Below are positions 8,869 to 12,403 of a stretch of 12,403 bases of DNA, in pieces. The DNA is from Zelonia costaricensis (lineage: Eukaryota; Euglenozoa; Kinetoplastea; Trypanosomatida; Trypanosomatidae): NCBI GenBank assembly GCA_030849075.1, contig JASAOO010002884.1:1-12403 (forward strand), given 5' to 3'. The notes beneath the pieces are model-generated. The model had not been told where the DNA came from and made no database searches. It saw nothing but the letters and a program-made list of their open reading frames with translations. A program made the translations under genes and the position numbers. Each line of letters begins with the position of its first letter. Position 1 is the stretch's first letter.

Positions 8869-9642
8869 TGCGCGAGGCAAGAGTGCGGCTGGTGCGCTTC
8901 GGGTGCCTCCCCCCCCCCTCCCCGACGCACCCTTCGCGGCGCTGGCGTTCCCCCTTTCGCCTCTGCCCTTCTACGCTCACCACGTCCGCGCGCCGTGCAC
9001 GCCCGGGGCTCGGCAATGGTGCGACACGGGAGCGGAGCCAGTCCACGTGGGAGGTGAAGAGAGCCGCCGTTCTGAGCTGATAAGTAAAGACCGCCTAATC
9101 GCAGGAGAGTGCCACGCGAAGAGACCCACACGCAGCGACACGTAAAGAGGAAGAGGGCGTGCGAGGGAGGGACATGACCTTGCCCGCGCACGCCGCATCA
9201 GCAATTTTGCCTCCCCCCACCCCCTCCCTCTCTCCCTCCACGCCTTCCAACGCTCCGCGGACCCACGGGCGGGGCGCAAGCGTGGCGGGTGGTCGGGAAG
9301 GACCGTATCGTCAAGGCCGCGGCAGCAGCACGCTTCCCACCCACCCCCGCCTTCGTTTTCTCTTTCCCCCATTTTTGTTTTTCAAAGCAAGAGTGGTGTA
9401 GCACACTTCTGCCCAACGCACGGTGTGCGCGCGTGTGGAGGTGCGCTTGCTTCTTGCCGCTTTCACATGTCGTCGTCTGGCTGACCTCCGCCTTCACTTC
9501 ACCGTCTTTTTACCTACCATCTCCCCCCTCCTCCTCCTCCTCCGCGGAACCGAACCTGGTGTCTCGTGGTCACCTGTTCATGTGGGTGTTGCGCACACCA
9601 CACGTGTGGTGCGAACACGCGCGTGGGACGCAGGAACACAGG

Positions 9643-9682
9643 CACGCACACGCACACACACACACACATATATAGATATACA
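9643..9682 (+). repeat. (CA)n run passing into TA-rich sequence
   Basis: A CA run with CG interruptions (9643-9668), then a short TATATAGATATAC stretch, directly before the pyrimidine tract of the next acceptor. The TA-rich part resembles a TATA box, but trypanosomatid protein genes do not use local promoters of that kind. Confidence 0.9.
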
Positions 9683-9687
9683 CGCAG

Positions 9688-9735
9688 CCCTCCCCCCCTC
9701 CCCCGCGCCCCCTTTACCCTTCGCCACACCCACAG
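9688..9735 (+). promoter_or_regulatory. Predicted trans-splice acceptor for the bromodomain gene
   Basis: A C/T-rich tract (9688-9722) is followed by the first downstream AG at 9734-9735. The predicted 5' UTR (9736-9827) is 92 nt. A branch point cannot be assigned by eye. Confidence 0.7.
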
Positions 9736-9827
9736 ATCGAGGGAGTGACTTTCTCTGGGCGTGTTAGCCATCGCTCTTTGATCTGTGCCGGCGCCCTAAC
9801 CCATCCGCTTCACTGCGTGCGAGGCGC

Positions 9828-11717
9828 ATGTCGGCCACTCCACCTTCTACCGCCCCTGCGACAGCAGGCACCGCGCCGTCGGCGTTCCTCACCGGCGCTG
9901 ACGGGACTGCCGCTGGAGCCGATGCGCCCGTGCACGTGCGGGATGTGCTGGGGGCGTTGTGGTATACGCTGCATCAACAGCGCGCGGCAGAACGCGCACC
10001 GGACATCAGCACTCGGCGAGCGCGTGAGGCGGCGCGGGAGGGCGAGTTGTACGACGTCGCACTCGCCAAGGAGGATAGGGAAGACAAGACAGAGTCGTTC
10101 GGTGTGTCCACGATGCCCGAGAGAGGGTCGGACTCGGAGCGCAGTCGCACATCGGTGGAGGACGTGGACTGGACGCTGCTCGCGGCCCACTTCTACGCCC
10201 TGACCGGCACTCTGCACAGCTCTCGCACCCTGCGTCGCGTCGTCGTTGACGAGATACTTGGAGTGGCCTTCAATGGCGACGTCGTGGCGATGCGAGCGGC
10301 GTACGCGGCGCAGCTGGCGGCGCTCGTGGCGCACGAGGCAGTCGAGGCGGAGCGTCAGCGCGTCGTGGCGTCGGCGTCGCCGGCACCGGCTGGGACAGGG
10401 CCCAGCGGTGTGGAGGCGAGGACCGGTGCGAGGCTTCAGGTTAAGATCGGGGCTGGCTTGCCATCCACTCCTCCAGCCACAGCGCGACTTGCCCAAGAGC
10501 AGGCTGTGGGAGCGCATATTGCGCGGCCCCCTGTCACGGCGAACATCCCCGCCCCAGCAGAGTCGCTGCCGTGGCACCAAGCCGGCAGTGGTGGTGGTAG
10601 TGACGCTGCCGTGCACCCGGCAGCCTCTGCCTCGGTGCCGCCCGGAGCGACGGCCGCTTCAGCTCACTCCACGGCCACGTCGGCCGCGCCACAGCCCCCG
10701 CCGTCTCACGCAGGCGGCGCCTTTGCAGGGGGTGACGACTCGGGAGCGGCGCGTGAAGCGCATCGTGCGGCTCTTGCGCAGGTAGGGCCGCCGTCCATGC
10801 ACGGCGCTTCCGTGTCTCTGGCGCCGCCCTTGACTCCCCGAGCGGCGTCGACCTTCGCCCACACCTCGCTCGCACCAGAGGTGGCGAGCGGCGCAGCGCC
10901 ACCCGCCTTGCGGTACGCAACGCCGCTTCTCGCATCGGGCCCCGGCTGCACCATACCCGCGGCTGCTCCGCCCGCCGCAGCCTTCGAGCCCGACCCGCTG
11001 GACGCCCTGTGGTACGCGCTGTGGAGCTCCCTGCCCACCCCGCACGCCCGCGCGCAGCTGCACCGCCTCCGCTACGCTACCCCCCTCCCACTGGAGGACT
11101 TCTCGTCGCTGCTGGAGCAGTTCTACCTTGTCGACGGCGCGGACGACTTCCTCGTGCCGGTGCACGCGGCCACGATCATGGAGTTTGCCGGGGTCCGCTC
11201 CGGCCCGTATCAGACAATTGTCTGCGCGCCACTGAGCCTCTTCGAGGTGCGGCGGTACATCACAGAGACGCACCGGCAGTACGCCCGGGCTGCGGTGTCC
11301 GCGGCGGCGGCGGCGGAGCCTGCGGCGCACGGCGATGCGGGTGCCGACGTGGCCCACACCTCGAGCCACGCACGCGCCTCCGAGGGCCTGGCAGCGTCTG
11401 CTGCGCACTCGCCACGGGGAGTCGCCGAGGTGCGTCACACCCGACGCGGCGCGGCCGCGGGCAACACAGGAACAGCCGCGGATGTGCAGGTGCTGCTCGA
11501 CTGCCACGCGAGTAGTGAGCGACGGGTGCTGACGCTGGCGGAGCTGGAGCGCAGCGTCTGGCATATAGCGGCCAACTGCGCCTCCTTCAATGCTCCCGAG
11601 TCGCGCTACCCGCGCACGGCACACCACTTCGCGACTGGCTGCATGACGGTGATGATGCGGTACTGCGAGAAGCAGCTCGCGGCGTACTTGACCGTGCAAG
11701 CGAGGCAGCAGTGCTGA
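9828..11717 (+). CDS. Divergent bromodomain protein with split C-terminal bromodomain and a duplicated upstream segment
   Basis: 629 residues from the first ATG after the acceptor. Bromodomains bind acetyl-lysine on histones and other nuclear proteins; trypanosomatids have several bromodomain factors (BDFs) at transcription start regions and in acetyltransferase complexes. The C-terminal third shows the fold: helix Z (about 422-437), ZA loop with FLVPV (441-445), Tyr461 and PLSL (468-471), helix A (about 470-489), helix B with NCASFN (583-588) where Asn588 is at the acetyl-lysine-binding position, and helix C (about 596-621). Between helices A and B lies an insert of about 65 Ala/His/Gly-rich residues (about 490-553). 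The WPF shelf Trp is not seen. Residues 39-48 (LGALWYTL) and 115-127 (LLAAHFY) resemble 392-399 (DALWYALW) and 428-437 (LLEQFY), suggesting an internal duplication. Residues 160-390 are Ala/Pro/Ser-rich linker. I cannot say which BDF this is, or whether it is a new one. The bromodomain call rests on motifs, not on a search. Confidence 0.75.
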   Translation: MSATPPSTAPATAGTAPSAFLTGADGTAAGADAPVHVRDVLGALWYTLHQQRAAERAPDISTRRAREAAREGELYDVALAKEDREDKTESFGVSTMPERGSDSERSRTSVEDVDWTLLAAHFYALTGTLHSSRTLRRVVVDEILGVAFNGDVVAMRAAYAAQLAALVAHEAVEAERQRVVASASPAPAGTGPSGVEARTGARLQVKIGAGLPSTPPATARLAQEQAVGAHIARPPVTANIPAPAESLPWHQAGSGGGSDAAVHPAASASVPPGATAASAHSTATSAAPQPPPSHAGGAFAGGDDSGAAREAHRAALAQVGPPSMHGASVSLAPPLTPRAASTFAHTSLAPEVASGAAPPALRYATPLLASGPGCTIPAAAPPAAAFEPDPLDALWYALWSSLPTPHARAQLHRLRYATPLPLEDFSSLLEQFYLVDGADDFLVPVHAATIMEFAGVRSGPYQTIVCAPLSLFEVRRYITETHRQYARAAVSAAAAAEPAAHGDAGADVAHTSSHARASEGLAASAAHSPRGVAEVRHTRRGAAAGNTGTAADVQVLLDCHASSERRVLTLAELERSVWHIAANCASFNAPESRYPRTAHHFATGCMTVMMRYCEKQLAAYLTVQARQQC

Positions 11718-11799
11718 CAGGAGGGAAGCGAGGAAAAGACGTGCAGAAGCGACCACAACAGCGGAGCAGCTGGAATTGAAGTGCCGGTGCACGGTGAGC

Positions 11800-11826
11800 G
11801 CGGCGGCGGCGGCGGTGGGGGGGGGG
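11800..11826 (+). repeat. (CGG)5 followed by a run of ten G
   Basis: Five CGG-type triplets at about 11800-11815 lead into ten G at 11817-11826, about 80-110 nt after the TGA of the bromodomain gene. It is similar in position and type to the G-runs after the other two stops. Confidence 0.8.
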
Positions 11827-12006
11827 CCGGACTTGAGCCGCGTCCGTGCGTCCCGTCCCCCCTCTCCGCTGCCCTTCACTGACGGCAACACAATTTCGCA
11901 TCTTCCCTGACCTGCGTGAGGCGCGTACGCATCTACTCCCACTCACAAGTGACGAGGGCAATCCAGATCGGCGCCGAACCCCTCCCCTCCACCTTCACCC
12001 CTTTCC

Positions 12007-12195
12007 ATGGCGACCGTGACCTCGACGAAGGCAGAAACACTCGAGCAACACCTTCTCCATTTCCCCTTGCTGTGCCTCTGCCGCATCGGCACCCTCGCAC
12101 GCTGCGAGACGCCTGTTAAGGCGGTGGTGACACACCGGGACTGCACGTGGCGCTTTGGCGAGTCGACGGAGCGGCGCCAAACGCGCCTGCATTGA
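12007..12195 (+). CDS. Doubtful small ORF (62 residues)
   Basis: ATG to TGA, 62 codons, with mostly G or C in third positions as in the true genes. A pyrimidine-rich stretch precedes it, but no clear AG lies between the densest tract (11984-12005) and the ATG. The product has no recognisable motif, signal peptide or membrane segment; it has several Cys (five) and a basic C-terminus. GC-rich spacer DNA can give such ORFs by chance. It could equally be non-coding 3' UTR of the bromodomain gene. Confidence 0.2.
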   Translation: MATVTSTKAETLEQHLLHFPLLCLCRIGTLARCETPVKAVVTHRDCTWRFGESTERRQTRLH

Positions 12196-12316
12196 CGCCG
12201 CCCTCGTGCACCACCCTCCCATGTCGAGCTGCAGCGCGTCGCGCCCACTTTCGCAAGCCTTCTCATGTAGGGCGGCGCACTTGCGAGTGCGTCCTCTGCT
12301 CGCGGTCTGACGAACC

Positions 12317-12401
12317 TATCCCTCTCCCCCTCTGCCTCCCCACCGCTCCCCTCCCCGTCCTGTCCACGGCCTGCCCCTCCCCGCTCTCCCCCCTCCCGCA
12401 G
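12317..12401 (+). promoter_or_regulatory. Strong predicted trans-splice acceptor for the next gene (beyond the window)
   Basis: About 80 bases of almost pure C/T with few breaks end in GCAG, AG at 12400-12401, two bases before the window ends. It implies a further + strand gene just downstream. Confidence 0.7.
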
Positions 12402-12403
12402 CT

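Larger units (their letters stand above)
8809..9735 (+). other. Intergenic region between UTP23-like and bromodomain genes
   Basis: No convincing gene in about 0.9 kb. It contains a G-run just after the stop, a short TG repeat, several C/T tracts (about 8908-8924, 9209-9249, 9345-9379, 9509-9542), a CA repeat and the acceptor of the next gene. It should hold the 3' UTR and polyadenylation sites of the UTP23-like gene. Confidence 0.6.
11718..12403 (+). other. Intergenic region after the bromodomain gene
   Basis: The 3' UTR and spacer contain (CGG)5 plus a G-run near 11800-11826, C/T-rich stretches, one short ORF of doubtful status (12007-12195), and a terminal pyrimidine tract with AG. Nothing else is supported. 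No CA or TG repeat block comparable to those of the other intergenic regions is present here. Confidence 0.6.

Noticed and set aside
9669..9682. TATA-like stretch before the bromodomain gene
   Set aside because: It is an extension of the CA repeat. Protein genes in these organisms are transcribed polycistronically without TATA promoters at each gene.
10659..11942. 427-codon minus-strand ORF opposite the bromodomain gene
   Set aside because: High GC makes stop codons rare on the opposite strand. The product is Arg/Gly-rich without motifs, while the + strand has a recognisable domain.
1..12403. Mobile elements, CRISPR arrays, tRNA/rRNA genes
   Set aside because: No reverse transcriptase or transposase frames, no spaced direct repeats, and no tRNA-like cloverleaf were seen. 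Degenerate SIDER elements cannot be excluded without a search.

Overview
The window looks like a piece of a GC-rich trypanosomatid nuclear chromosome, most likely Leishmaniinae (Leishmania, Leptomonas, Crithidia or a close relative). Three long intronless genes lie head to tail on the + strand. They are separated by long non-coding stretches full of CA/TG dinucleotide repeats, homopolymer G and C runs and polypyrimidine tracts ending in AG. This is the layout of a directional polycistronic gene cluster processed by spliced-leader trans-splicing. The proteins are inflated by Ala/Ser/Pro-rich low-complexity sequence. The species cannot be fixed from the sequence alone.

Layout: 1-1409 is intergenic (3' UTR of an upstream gene plus spacer) and ends in a trans-splice acceptor. 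1500-5098 is a large unrecognised gene of about 1,199 residues, with helical or coiled-coil blocks, acidic segments and a basic C-terminus. A single N at 4523 breaks its frame, and the real C-terminus continues in another frame. 5099-6782 is intergenic. 6871-8808 encodes a strongly expanded Utp23-type PIN protein of the small-subunit processome. 8809-9735 is intergenic. 9828-11717 encodes a protein with a divergent C-terminal bromodomain carrying a long insert in the AB loop, plus an N-terminal segment that partly repeats the region in front of the bromodomain. 11718-12403 is intergenic, with one doubtful 62-codon ORF, and ends exactly at a strong acceptor for the next gene.

No operon-like functional link is expected, because neighbours in trypanosomatid clusters are usually unrelated. 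Two of the proteins (Utp23-like and bromodomain) should be nuclear. The first has features compatible with the nucleus (C-terminal basic patch, acidic Ser-rich tracts, a possible SUMO-interacting motif), but its function is unknown. The most interesting points are the split bromodomain with internal duplication, the Utp23 protein that has lost expected catalytic and zinc-binding positions, the frame break at the N, and a recurring intergenic layout: a G-run soon after the stop, then UG repeats, CA repeats and the acceptor, with a 5' UTR of about 90 nt.
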